64,000 bases of DNA, taken from assembly GCA_027605045.1 (NCBI GenBank), contig JAQFWX010000048.1, positions 124,001 to 188,000 of the forward strand, written 5' to 3'. The notes beneath the pieces are model-generated. The model saw only the letters and a program-made list of their open reading frames with translations, ran no database searches and was not told the origin of the DNA. This stretch comes from Phallus indusiatus. Its lineage: Eukaryota > Basidiomycota > Agaricomycetes > Phallales > Phallaceae. Positions within the stretch are counted from its first letter, which is position 1. The number at the start of each line of letters is the position of its first letter. Made by a program: the position numbers and the translations under genes. Shown one piece after another: positions 21,730-32,665 of the stretch.

Positions 21730-22888
21730 CCTGTTGGATAAGTACTATGGCTTATCTGACCAAAGTGAGGTGTACCGCATAGCCATGCGTAAGTTCTTTT
21801 AATTTAATCTCAATACTTACACTCAACCGGTCCTATTAGTCCTCCATCCCCGATATAAGACCCAATATTTCAAGAAGAAGGGATGGCCGCCCGCTTGGAT
21901 TGCAATGGCTATGAACCTCATGCGCACTGTTTGGAAGGAAAAATACATGCCCAAGATGTTGCAGGAAACAGCATTAAAACCTCCGGTAAGTGTTTATCTA
22001 CAAAATATGTACTTAATCTTATACTTTACAGGTAGCTTTCGATGAGATTGAAGCATGGGATACCACACCAGGCCAGGCTCAAGAATCAGATCCGCTTGAG
22101 CTATATATCTCGAGCGCAACAGTATCAGACTGCCATGACCCACTGGCATACTGGCATGCCCAATCTCAAGGAGGAATATTCCCTGCCGCTTTAGCGGAAA
22201 TGGCGTTTGACTACCTTGGAGCGCCAGGTAAGACTTCAGATTTCAGTACTAATGCTAATGGCTTATTTCTCATTTTATAATAGCCACCTCAACAGATGTT
22301 GAGCGGGTCTTTTCCCTGAGCGGTCGTGTCATTTCGCCATTACGCTGCAACTTATCTGACAAACATGTTCGTGCAACCGTTCTCCTCAATTCGTGGTTTG
22401 AAGTTCCGGAATTGGCAAGTCAAGAAGGTTTTAAAGAAACCTTAGCGCAAGGTTGGAAAAGGGATAAGAAAAAAAAAATGGCATAGTTAATAATCATTAG
22501 TATACATAGTAGTTTCTGTCTTGTGCTCAATAATAACAATAAAACCCGGGTAAATAAAAAACGGGTTTGATCCGGGTACCTTTGGCGGGTAACCTGCTAC
22601 CTGCGGGTCGATACCTGCGGGTGCGGGTCTGACTTTGAGAGTGATTGATTACCCGCAGGTAAATACCCATACCCGCGGGTTTAAACCCGTGAGCATCCTT
22701 AAAAATATCTTCTACGATCGGCTCAGGCGGTGAGGGGAGCTGGCACGACTCTAGCAGGAAAGAGGGAAGATGCTCTGTAGGTTACTTCAAATAGAAATAG
22801 GGAAAAAGAAAAGAAAAAGAATAAAGGGAAATTCGCTTTCTGAGTGTGTTGTGAGCAGTGAGTGAAAGGGGGAAAAACTAAGATGTAT

Positions 22889-23757
22889 TGTTGTCAAGTA
22901 CCGATATCCGGGAACGGCTATAGATACTATAATGTACTTTAGTCGCTGAATAGAACACTAATAACCATCACCGTTGGTTGACGATAGTCAGGACTTGGCC
23001 TCAACCTATAAGAGGTTGTGCCACGACAGTCTTCTTCAGGATTTGTCCTGACGTTCGTCACGAGCGTCGAGTTCGTCAAGGACATTTCTGATATGTGCGT
23101 TCCGAGCTTCGAGAGCCGCAAGCTGTATCTCGTACTGAATGATATCAAGCTCGACGATAATGAAGAAAGCTTCAAGATGTAACTCTCGGCAACAACGGAT
23201 GGCTTCCATCGCTGCAAGTCTCGAGGAATGATCTCGACATTCAATGATGAATAGAATAGAGAAGGAGAGTTGTTATAGAGATATTGAACTACGTTCGATA
23301 TTAAGTCTGAAGAACTATCTACGAGTATGCTAGGGTTTATATACACGTCAGATAATTAATTCTAGCTCAGTTCGAAATAGATTCCGAACTTGAGAAATAC
23401 AAACAAGTCGTGAGATTCATAAGTAACATCAATATATGCAGGGTATGATGTCTCATGTGATGAACATGAGGTGTGCAGGGATGAGAGCTGTGCATACATG
23501 GACCTACGTTCGTCATCTATGATCTCATAACCGGAACGTGCGTGGAATATTCTAGAAAGGGCTTTCCGCGGGTGTTCCAGGAGTTAAGAGAGACGGGTGT
23601 GTCTCTATTCGAGTTGCAAGGTTGATTGAGATGACTGAACGCGAAGGTCTTATTGTGAGTGATGTAAGCGAGATAAGATTACGGAGATAAACAGTAAATG
23701 ATCGGATATGGATTACGTAACGTTACTGGAAGTGATGTCATGAATCGGATCATGACA
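22889..23757 (-). mobile_element. Possible further solo LTR (TG...CA, no TSD)
   Basis: The stretch begins TGTTGTCAAGTACC and ends GGATCATGACA, and lies between the hAT remnant and the point where homology to the DUF6533 unit begins (about 23758). On the minus strand GTATATAAACCCTAGC resembles a core promoter, followed by a meaningless ORF (22939-23346), a common feature of fungal LTRs. The flanks (TGTAT, GCTAC) do not match, so the call is tentative. Confidence 0.35.
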
Positions 23758-24340
23758 GCTACATGCATCGTCTCCAAACATTTATAAATAAAGTGTTATG
23801 CTTGAAGCTCTTCAAAAAGGTTCTCAAGGTCAAGACATGAGATAGATAGGGAAGATACATAGTATCAGGAAGAACATAAATATTTCAGGACAAACAATAG
23901 CCTAAGCTCACAATAATAACATCTAGAACATTATTTAACCATTGACAATCTTCATCTTGTAAAAATCACATACTGAGAAATTTTATGCTTCGATAGGTTG
24001 AACAACGTCCATGATGTCTAATGGTAAACCATCAGGATCACTGTCTCCATCGAATAGGTTCTCCGAGTCCTCCATATTTCTTTCCTCAGGGGTGGCCATT
24101 TCCACAAGGAAAGATTGGTGCACATGTTGAAGAACATTTGAGAATTGAAGGGATGGTAAAGACATTTGGCTAGCTTCAATTTTGGCTGAATTGAGGTGAC
24201 GAAGATCAAGAGTGAAATCAGCTATGAGAGTTGCAGACAGGCTGGGAAATGTTAAATGATAGAAGAATGGAAATTAAGACAACATGGATCTCACGCATTT
24301 TGTATATGGATGTAACTCTCTGCTACAATAATCTGAGAGA

Positions 24341-25607
24341 TGTTGGAATATGAGTTACTCCTGTATATAGTACTAGTCACGGCGCTTATATAGTCCACAC
24401 CTTTGTGTCCGCTACTTCATCGTCCTGGGATTCCAACAGGTTATGGGCCCCGCGCCCCGTGGCGTATTTTGAGTCCCTTTTAGAGGGTTTTATGTGTTTT
24501 TGAGTCCCTTTCAGAGGGTAGCCTTTTCGAGTCCCTTTTAGAGGGTTTTTATGTGTTTTCAGTCCCTTTTAGAGGGTTTTATGTGTCTTCAGTCCCTTTT
24601 AGAGGGTTTTATGTGTCTTCAGCCCCTTTTAGAGGGTATTTTGTGATCCCTTTCGAGGGAATTTTCCGCGTCATTCGCACTTATGAGCTCTTCACGAACC
24701 ACATCACGTATTTTCTCATCTCAAACCTCTTTACCATACCAACCTCTTTCTAATCATTCACACAACCGTCGATCATCAAAGACAGCGCCGAAGAATAGCG
24801 GAAGCGCACGGGTACATCGAAAAGTCTCCCCACAACGACGCGTCATTCTCTCCACCCGCATCGTATAGCGACTCTCTTTCCTCTTCCAAAACTCAAACCC
24901 GAGACGAACCTCTTCACGCACACATGCACAGTCCGCCAAGGTCCGTCAAACGCGCCGGAAGTTGAGGAGCGCTCAAGAACACTGAGCTGAGGTAGCAGCA
25001 ACCGACGTAGGCACCGATGTCGAATCAAGACCCCAATCAGTCGTAGCGGTCATGCCGAATAAACATTCCCACTCGCCGTCAATTCCCTTTGTCACCTATG
25101 GACGAAAAAGACAACTTTCGGACGATACAACCGACCATTCCACATCAGCCGCTTTTTCTTTAGGTTGATCATGCCGCCACCTCCTTCCCTTTTCATTTAT
25201 CCCTTCTCCCTTTGAGTAATGGTCTTTAAGTCTCTTTAATATTTTGATTTAATGTCCTTTTCTTATTTTGACTTCACCATCCGCTTATTATCTAGTTTTT
25301 TTTTAATTCTGGGGGTGAATTTGATGTTTAAATTCTTTCTCATCCACCTGTTTTATTCTTTTAATTCTATTTCCCTTTTATAATTTCATTCTGGGGGTGC
25401 ATTTTACTTTGAATTCTTCTTTCTTATTCCATTTTCCGAATCACCTTCTATCTTAATTACAAAACCTGGGGGTGCAGTTTTTTGAGCTACTGTCGTAACT
25501 CAGGGGGTGTGTTGGAATATGAGTTACTCCTGTATATAGTACTAGTCACGGCGCTTATATAGTCCACACCTTTGTGTCCGCTACTTCATCGTCCTGGGAT
25601 TCCAACA
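24341..25607. mobile_element. TRIM-like retroelement, 98-bp LTRs, TSD AGAGA
   Basis: Two 98-bp terminal repeats, TGTTGGAATATGAG...GGATTCCAACA, that look identical by eye (24341-24438 and 25510-25607), flanked by AGAGA at 24336-24340 and 25608-25612. The 1.07-kb interior has no gag or pol domain. It holds a tandem repeat block, then a low-complexity stretch with several GGGGGTG words, the last abutting the right LTR like a polypurine tract (CAGGGGGTG). Size and structure fit a terminal-repeat retrotransposon in miniature. The matching LTRs suggest a young insertion. Confidence 0.88.
24465..24660 (+). repeat. Tandem repeat of about 30-33 bp inside the TRIM
   Basis: About six units built on the core AGTCCCTTTTAGAGGGTTTT followed by ATGTGTTTTC or ATGTGTCTTC. 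Each core contains the small inverted repeat CCCTTTTAGAGGG. The short ORF over it only translates the repeat. Confidence 0.85.
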
Positions 25608-27179
25608 AGAGAAGGTTCAGATCACTATGTTACAGAGGAACATGGTGTGTGAGAATCCAACGAAACCTCTTACACCTTGAACCTAAGAAAATCTCAGTCC
25701 AAACTTCCATTTTACATAAATCAAAAACTTACCTGTATAAGAAGGACATAAACAGTAGTAATGGTGATGACAAAACTTACAAAGCCATAACAAGACATGA
25801 GATGACTGTCAACATCAACTAATGAGACCTTACCAACATCGAAATATACCTGTACATTGCTCAGTAACCCTTGTTATAAATACCACCAAACTTACTTTGT
25901 GTAAGAAGTGTAAAAATAAGGCTTTGACTACTTCGGATTCCATTGTTGCATTTTAGTCTCCATAAACCCCAGACCTTCCACATGCAAATACCAAATATAA
26001 GTAAATCTGTGCAAACAGTGATGATATCAAGGATAGTTTCGACTAAACCAGTTTGGTTATAAACAGATCTAACACATCAATGAACAGGAGCCATACTGGT
26101 ATTTACTCTTGTGGAAAAGCTTCACCACCAAGATACTTGTGAGTGCATGCATGCTAAGGACCTTGGATATTTTGCATGGACTACAAACCTAAAAATACAC
26201 CCAGGGAATCCTGCTATGCCTATTACCAGAAAAGAAGGTAACTATAATAGCTTCATGATCATTGTCATCAGATTCTTACCATACAAATTCAAACCCAAGT
26301 AAGAAAAAAAGCTAAAGGCTAAAGCCAAACAGACGATTTTATTTCCTCCGCATAATGAATATGCTCGAACAGCCAGTAAACCTGAGGTCCCTATTACAGG
26401 AATGAAACAGGTGATGATGGAACACGGACCTTGAACACCAATATATGTAAAAACATTAAGAATGTCGAATACGTCAGCCAATATGTTACATGGTCTTCAA
26501 GGTTGTGATTTCAGCAGATTCAAAGTATGTCTAAGAATGTTTACCTTCCGAACTTCAGGAGAGTGGTACATTGATAAAACAACAATGAGTCATTGAAAGC
26601 ACCACTGACATAACTATGTGTACTGACTTACTGGTAGGAAGTCTAATACAGGGTTAAGCCCCTGCAATAGCAAATTTCCATATCTTGCAAAAATGTACAA
26701 TAATGCAGGCAAACTGAATGGCCTAGACCATATATGCTCTTTTTCTTGAGAAAATGTTATTAGAGTAGTATAAAAACTCAATGCTAGAGGTTTTGATGTG
26801 TTAGTAAGACTCCTCAGGCTTACAATATTGTATTGCTCACCTGCTGCACTGAAAAGCACCAAGCTGTAAACATAGCTAATCCCATCATCATATCAGATGT
26901 GATGACAGGCACAAGACAGAATTGACATATACTTTTCATAGACCTCTTGAATAATCTGTGCAGTTAAAGCATCTACAGTAGTATTTGTGCTGTTCATGTG
27001 GGAGGATATTATAGAATTTGTGACTTGGAGTAGTCAACCTCAGTGTCAATGCTGAGAACCCGGGATTTTTACTAACACGCAAAGTATCCTTATATATAAT
27101 ATTTGAGTCATGAATCAAACCATGAATTATCACGCATCAGAACTCATATACCTCTTGAAATTTATTGAAACAAGGCTTT

Positions 27180-27230
27180 CGATGGAACGTGGTGGTTACA
27201 ATATCACCAGATTGTCAACTGAACTGAGAA
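27180..27230 (-). promoter_or_regulatory. Conserved block upstream of DUF6533 copy c
   Basis: Contains GGTTACAATATCACCAGATT, about 190 bp upstream of ATG 26997, as in the other units. Confidence 0.4.
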
Positions 27231-27552
27231 GAGCCGATATTTGCGAAAATAGGTACTCAGACCTTACGGTAAAAGAGTTTCACCTCATTGAGTCAAATGA
27301 GTTGCCATCTTCATGATACTCCAACGAAAACAAATCTCATATCAACAAGAACAAATTAAAACAACTTGCGCTCATTTCAAATTTTTGATATGGAGCACAT
27401 GAAAACTGGGTCGGGGCTTATCTTCTCGCAACTGAGCCGCTTGCGAGCGAAAACATTTCAAGCATATGCACATTAATAATGAGGCATAATCTGGTACGGC
27501 ATGGGGAGTATGGCAAAGGGAAATGTCAGCGCTTCAGCACCCAGCCCGCAAT

Positions 27553-30500
27553 TTAAGGCTCCAACCCGCCAGATGACGACTCAGCAGACACAGCAAGCAA
27601 AAACCGCTCCACGACAGATTCTCCGTGACCAAGGTCGATCAGCGAGATGCTTTCATTCGCAAGATGAGCTTGATCCTATATAATCGAAAGTGAACCTTCG
27701 AAAAAAGAAGCAGCAACGCAAAAACATCATCATCACTTACCGAACTCTGTACCATAGGTAAATGCAACCCGGAACATCCGAACTCCTTCGAAAATGGCAC
27801 AAAAGAGATAGACTAAATAAAGTTTAATCTCAGTATACAAAACACGAAAAAAAAAATGGCCACGCTGCATCTCAAGTGCTCCTCCGTAGTACTGCTCTTA
27901 TCCGCAACGGCCTCATGCCCTATTTTTCTTACACAGCTCGCTCAGGAATTTTGAAATATCGACTCTCCAAACTTCTCAGTCACCAATCCGCCCTTTTGTC
28001 AATACTCCCCTATGAAAAAAACGAAATTTTTTAAGAAATCTCTTAAAAACATTAGGGAGAGATGATCGTGGTTTAAGAGTATTACTGGACTGGAGTTTCG
28101 CGAAACTCTCTTTATGTAACACGCGACATCAGCCCGCTCCCCGTTAACTTCAATTTCTGATCTGGTACAAGCCGAATGGTGACTTTTACGCGGATGCTAG
28201 TCGGTATAACAATATAGTCAACAAACAAAATTTTTCCCGCGAGAAAGATTGCACACGCACTTCCGGAACCGGACGTCTCAACACTATGTATACCCAAGCT
28301 AGGCTCGCTCCATTGCGATGAGAGTGATCAGGCGGGTTTATGTGTTGGAGTTGATAAAAGCGTGAATAGCTCATCTTCAGCTTTTAAACGCTGACGAATG
28401 TGGTCGTCTCAAAATAAAAAATCTTAGGATTGAGTAGTTTTGGGACGGAACGAGCGACATATTTATAGAATCCGGGTATAAAAACTTTTTTCTCTTCCCA
28501 TCAACAACAAGTCCAACAGGAATCTCAGCCCTATAAACATTGTCAGAAAAACTGATTAATGAAAAAAAAACGAAGAAAAGACATACATCGCACATCGGTT
28601 CATAAACACTTCCACCTTCAACACCCGAATGTAAATCAGGCTGGGAATTGAATACGTCAATGGTACCATGAACAACGCTTCGCAATCCGTACATAATGCA
28701 AGGCGTATCTTCACCGATCCAATCCAAATTACTATATTCAAATTAGATCTCAGATCAGCCACTAACCCTTCCAAATAAAAACTTTATTTTACCTGACCAA
28801 CAAAGCATCAATCTTCCCAGTAGATTCCTATCCAATCATTAACATCAATTAAGTCCCAAAAAATCAACCCTCTCACCTTATAATCCCTCATAACTCTTAC
28901 GAAACCACTCCCTGCCTCTTTCTCCCCCTGAATCAAAAACACAACATCACACCATAACAAACGCCGTCTCAACAAATTCGACGCAGCATACGCAACAGCC
29001 AAATTAGGTTATTCGTTATCCGACACACCACGACCGTATAAGTAATCATTTTCACCGTTTAATTCGAACGAGCACGACGAGCACGTTTTCCATGATCTGC
29101 GTGGAGCTCAGATTATGTCGCAGTGCCTAATATGCAAATTCAGAAGAACACCCAACAAAAGAGGGACGAGGGAGACACGTACCCCTATGTGCCCATAGAA
29201 GAGAATACGTGGTTTTGGTTTATCGGATGAACCTACTATTCCAAGTCCTTTAAACGTCGCTAACACAACCGGGTTTGTCCCTGTCAGCCGCAATCTACCA
29301 ACAAAGCCGCAGAATAAGTCACACCTTTTTTTTGTGGATCCACTGTCACCGGTTCGCCGGCCACCTTACCATTTTTGCATCTGCGCCAACTGTGCTAAGC
29401 AATGCTTGAGGCAGACCCAGTTTGTCTACAATCCTCCCAATGTCGTTGGCTATTGCTTACTAATGGAAGAGAAACGAACGACGAAAGCGATTTCATGAGT
29501 GGATCTAAGAAAGCAAAAGGAACGAGAAATTGAAACTTTAATACATATCTAAGGTCGGGTGAAGAATTCGGGTTTACCATGCATATATGCTCCGTCCGCA
29601 TTAAGATCCCGAACGGAGTAAAGGCAACACTACCCATATACACGCCTGAAGTCAAACTTACATAAAGATTTGGATTAAAAGAAACATGACGTACCTTGAT
29701 ATTGTTTTCTTTTCCGCTGGTAATAAGACACCACTTATTTGTGGATTTGACTTCCCCGTTACCAACATCAGTCTTCTTATCTTCTTGCTGTTGATGTTGT
29801 TGAATGACGAAGACGGCTGTAAAGGTCATAATAATCGTGTGACGATGGAGGATAGAATGATTCCAGAATGTGCGTGCCACGACGCCGCACATGCAAATTG
29901 GGCTGACTAGCGCTGAACTCCTGAGGAAGGTTGAGTCAAACGGGAATGGTGTATGGATAGAAATAAACAAATACAATGCCTGTATCCAGCTATTGGCGCA
30001 ACACGTGTATAATCCGAATTGACCATGAACATAGCCAACGTCCGAATTCTAGTAACACAATTCGGACAACGTGAACCTAAACCTGAGCCTGGATTTACAT
30101 ATCTCCTGAGTCATAATAAGCCTAACAAGATTCTTGATATCCAAATCACAAACTTGAAGACCAACACACCCATCCTGACATCCCGCATAAATCGTGTCAT
30201 CACGCGCCACGAGCAACAACACCTTTCCTTGATTACACTCAAACGCACCTAATACAACAGGTCCTTGAGCGTGCATACTGCAAATTCATATCTTTGTAGC
30301 TTCATCTCCACCGCCAGTTATAAGCACAATATTCGCGTTAAAATTAGCCTGAGCGTTTTCCTGCGTTTTCATGTCCTTTTTTTCTTGTAAATCGTTCTCG
30401 GTGTTGTCGGTGTCAGTCGGTTGCGCCTGCAAGAAGACTAGGAAGCAGCGCCATACAATAGATATACCTCTGATGCGCTGAATGTATGATATTCTGCGGG

Positions 30501-31369
30501 TCAACTTGGTGAACACGTGGAGTGTGCGAGTGCAATTGAATGGCTGGTGTTGAGAATTCCGATTGACTGAGGGATTGAGCTAGGGAAGAGAACGGGACGG
30601 CCTCAAGCCGAGAAGTGTTGTCAAAGAAGTGGTGCCGTTTCTTGCGGTCGAGGGTTAGACTGGCGTTCCAGGCTTCGCCATCTCCATCTCCAACTCCGTC
30701 TATTTGATCGAATGAAGCCCAGTGGGTGTGGGCGTGGTTGTCTAGGAGTAACGGCAGTGGTTATGGTTGTGGTTCGGCGCTTTGCGTCCGACGCTATCCC
30801 CGATGCAGTTTTGAAAAATTGTACAGTTTTAGACTTGTATTTTGATATACGAAATAGAAAGTGTTAAGTGTAGGTGAATATGCTAGTAAGACTATGTCGC
30901 CTGCGAAAATGTTGAGATGTGGACTAAGGAGGTAGTAGCAAGCGAGGTCTGGCGTGGGTCATATTCTGACCGTACAGTCGCCTACGGGATACTCAGAGCC
31001 AATTCAACAAGAGTGCAATGATAACTTACTTGAGGAGCTGAACAGCCATTCACATTTTCTCCGAAGCGACAACACAGCCCGTGCACCCATGGAGCATCGA
31101 TTTTATTTGAAACGTACAACGACCCAAGACCTAAAGAAAAACCCTGGTCGGTCTAATCGTTTAATTTCGCTGTCACTGTTAAGCAAGTACATTAATGTCA
31201 CCAGTTTGATAGCCCGCAACGATATGAATCGCATCTGTTGCCAACCCCAACACCGAACTCGTCCGGTGATGGTAAGTATGTGTCAGACGAGGTTGCCAGG
31301 AGTCGAGCGGTGCTTGGGAACAGAAGTGGGATAAAACGAGTCGCGCGTATCAGAGATGAGACAGGACAT
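27553..31369 (-). pseudogene. DUG2-like pseudogene, copy D (nearly full length)
   Basis: Most exons of the reference gene are found in order: N-terminal WD40 at 30540-31370, WD40 at 29400-30500 (VWRCFLVFLQ; VLITGGGDEATKI), the M20 domain at 28380-29290, and the C-terminus ending in SSGGLEP at TAA 27553-27555. The reference start ATG reads ATA. GRGVSDNKGP has become GRGVSDN-Glu-stop. The catalytic motif EGEEEAGS reads QGEKEAGS, losing the catalytic and a metal Glu. The ERAVEEEWG exon contains TAA and TAG. It cannot encode an active peptidase. DUF6533 copy c follows on the same strand. Confidence 0.85.
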
Positions 31370-31639
31370 GAATATGGGGCAGAGACACAGTGTCTGTGCT
31401 AGTTTGGATTGCTTCTCAGTACTTGGGTACATAGGTCGAACGTTATAGCTGAGATGTGGCGCTAACGTGCGTGGATATCGACCGTCCGCGTATTCCGATT
31501 GCTTCTTACTCCGCAAAACAATTGATCGACTCAGTGTACGAAGAACGTGTCTATTTCACCAAGTCGATGTTATTATCTTCTGAAAAAGAGAAAAGGGAAA
31601 ACACGTTGTGATGGACTCACTGTGGAGGTCATAAAAGCC

Positions 31640-32010
31640 CAACAGCCCAGACAAGGGGTGTTGTCGAAAAAGCGGTGTCGTTTTTCGTAGTTGAGTGCTA
31701 AACGGGTGTCCCTGTTTCATCATCTCCCTGGTCTATTTCATCGAAAGATGTCCAGTGGTTGTTTGGGTGAGATGGCGATGGTTGTGCCAGTGATGGTTCG
31801 GTGCTTTGCGTCGGATCAATGCGTCCGACTTCATCCGCGACGCCGTGGTTTTTTGAAAGGTCGTACCGTTGTGGCACCCAAATTAAAGTGTGCTGGGTGT
31901 AGGTGAATATACAAGTGAGAATATGTCGCCTGCGGCCTGCGGAAGTGTCGAGATGGGCAGTGAAAGCCCTGAGGAGTGCCGGTGAGGCCTAGTGACAAGA
32001 TCTCGCGCCG
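31640..32010 (-). pseudogene. DUG2-like exon-3 fragment F
   Basis: It matches copy C (17300-17660) closely: the RWHRFFDNTPCLG-like region, then the long acidic linker, then LPRRR and HFRRPQATYSHLYIHLHP. It is only part of exon 3. At 31639 it abuts the upstream flank of copy D. At 32010 it ends at the breakpoint also seen in copies B and C, followed by the downstream flank of the MSB2-like gene. It records the join mucin-DUG2 that also exists at 10.5 kb. Confidence 0.75.
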
Positions 32011-32665
32011 CCGTTTGATCATTTCTAAGGGTATACGCTGCTTACGACGGATCATTGTTTTTTACACTTAATTCGGTCGAAGTACATGTCAAAACAGACT
32101 ATTTGCTCAGCCAGGTGATCTACTTATACGTACGTGGTATATTATCGGAAGGGGAAAAAACATCCAGGGCAGAGATAACAAAAAAGAAATAAGAACGAGA
32201 AAAAAACAAAACGACACCATCGAAAGAGAAAGAGGAAGGAAAAAAAACGGTGCGGCAAGTGTGGCAGGTTATAAGACCTGAGTTTAGTCCTCAAATAGAT
32301 AAAGTACGGTTATGCGTTTCCGCTGGATACACACATATCGGTAAAAGGAGTGAAAAGGTTTGAACAAGAGGGATAAACCGAGCCGAAGAACCAGATTTGA
32401 AAGATAAAGAAAAACGGAAAAAAGTACGAAATGAGGCTTCAAAGCAATAAGGAAACAAAAAAAATGAAAAAAGGAACCAACAAGACGAGAGATTGAGCGG
32501 GAATTATTTCTATGCCCAAAGCCGTCAGCAGGAAAAGAACTAGGTGGTGGACAGAGGTCCTTAGAAGCCGTACGTATTGTAAAAAAAAAACCCTGACGAG
32601 ACGTAATCATGACGACGTGACTTGTCTATAAAAAAAGAGAGCAGATAAATTCCACCTCCTTTTTT

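Larger units (their letters stand above)
19124..22486 (+). pseudogene. hAT transposase, interrupted by two solo LTRs
   Basis: The reading starts at ATG 19124 (MAGLSATKRKKSGDAATSPK) with a basic N-terminus. A BED-like finger follows (WNSQVYNHFHPADF, FKCRRH), then the central catalytic region (YAHTGRNLAKQVYDVLDQYK, CLTCDNASNNN), an acidic loop, RWNTHIEALERHL, and the C-terminal dimerisation domain (DPLAYWHAQ, TSTDVERVFSLSGRVISPLR) ending in KKKKMA at 22486. Small introns are visible. The BED finger joins almost directly to YLALTVHWVD. The stretch that usually carries the first catalytic Asp between these parts seems absent, so the enzyme may already have been defective. LTRs at 20846 and 21331 break the frame. 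Confidence 0.8.
18820..22709 (+). mobile_element. hAT transposon with 8-bp TSD AAAATATC, carrying two solo LTRs
   Basis: The element spans 18828-22701. Its ends are inverted repeats TAAGGATGCTCACGGGTTT and AAACCCGTGAGCATCCTTA, flanked by a perfect 8-bp direct repeat AAAATATC (18820-18827 and 22702-22709), the TSD length expected for hAT. The subterminal regions are rich in CCCGGGT and ACCCGCGGGT words. It carries a transposase gene interrupted by two solo LTRs; without these it would be about 3.07 kb. It is inserted inside the coding region of an older hAT element. Confidence 0.9.
23983..26997 (-). pseudogene. DUF6533 membrane-protein gene, copy c, with a TRIM in an intron
   Basis: ATG 26997 gives MNSTNTTVDALTAQIIQEVY. 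The DUF6533 exon (ITFSQEKEHIWSRPFSLPAL), the microexon (here TTCGGAAG), the transmembrane exon (GLLAVRAYSLCGGNKIV) and the last exon ending VVQPIEA are present. The acceptor before AKPLAL-type sequence is CACAT where the other copies have ACAG or ATAG, and the next AG upstream leads into a stop, so splicing is probably broken. A 1267-bp LTR element lies in the last-but-one intron, just before its acceptor. The DUG2 pseudogene D lies directly upstream on the same strand. Confidence 0.7.

Noticed and set aside
22939..23346. 135-codon minus-strand ORF starting MYINPSILVDSSS
   Set aside because: It lies just after an LTR-like promoter and has no domain; chance ORFs of this kind are common in fungal LTRs.
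24553..24753. ORF with repeats VPFRGFYVSS
   Set aside because: It only translates the tandem repeat of the TRIM.
24341..25607. Full autonomous retrotransposon
   Set aside because: The interior is only about 1.07 kb and has no gag, protease, reverse transcriptase or integrase motif.
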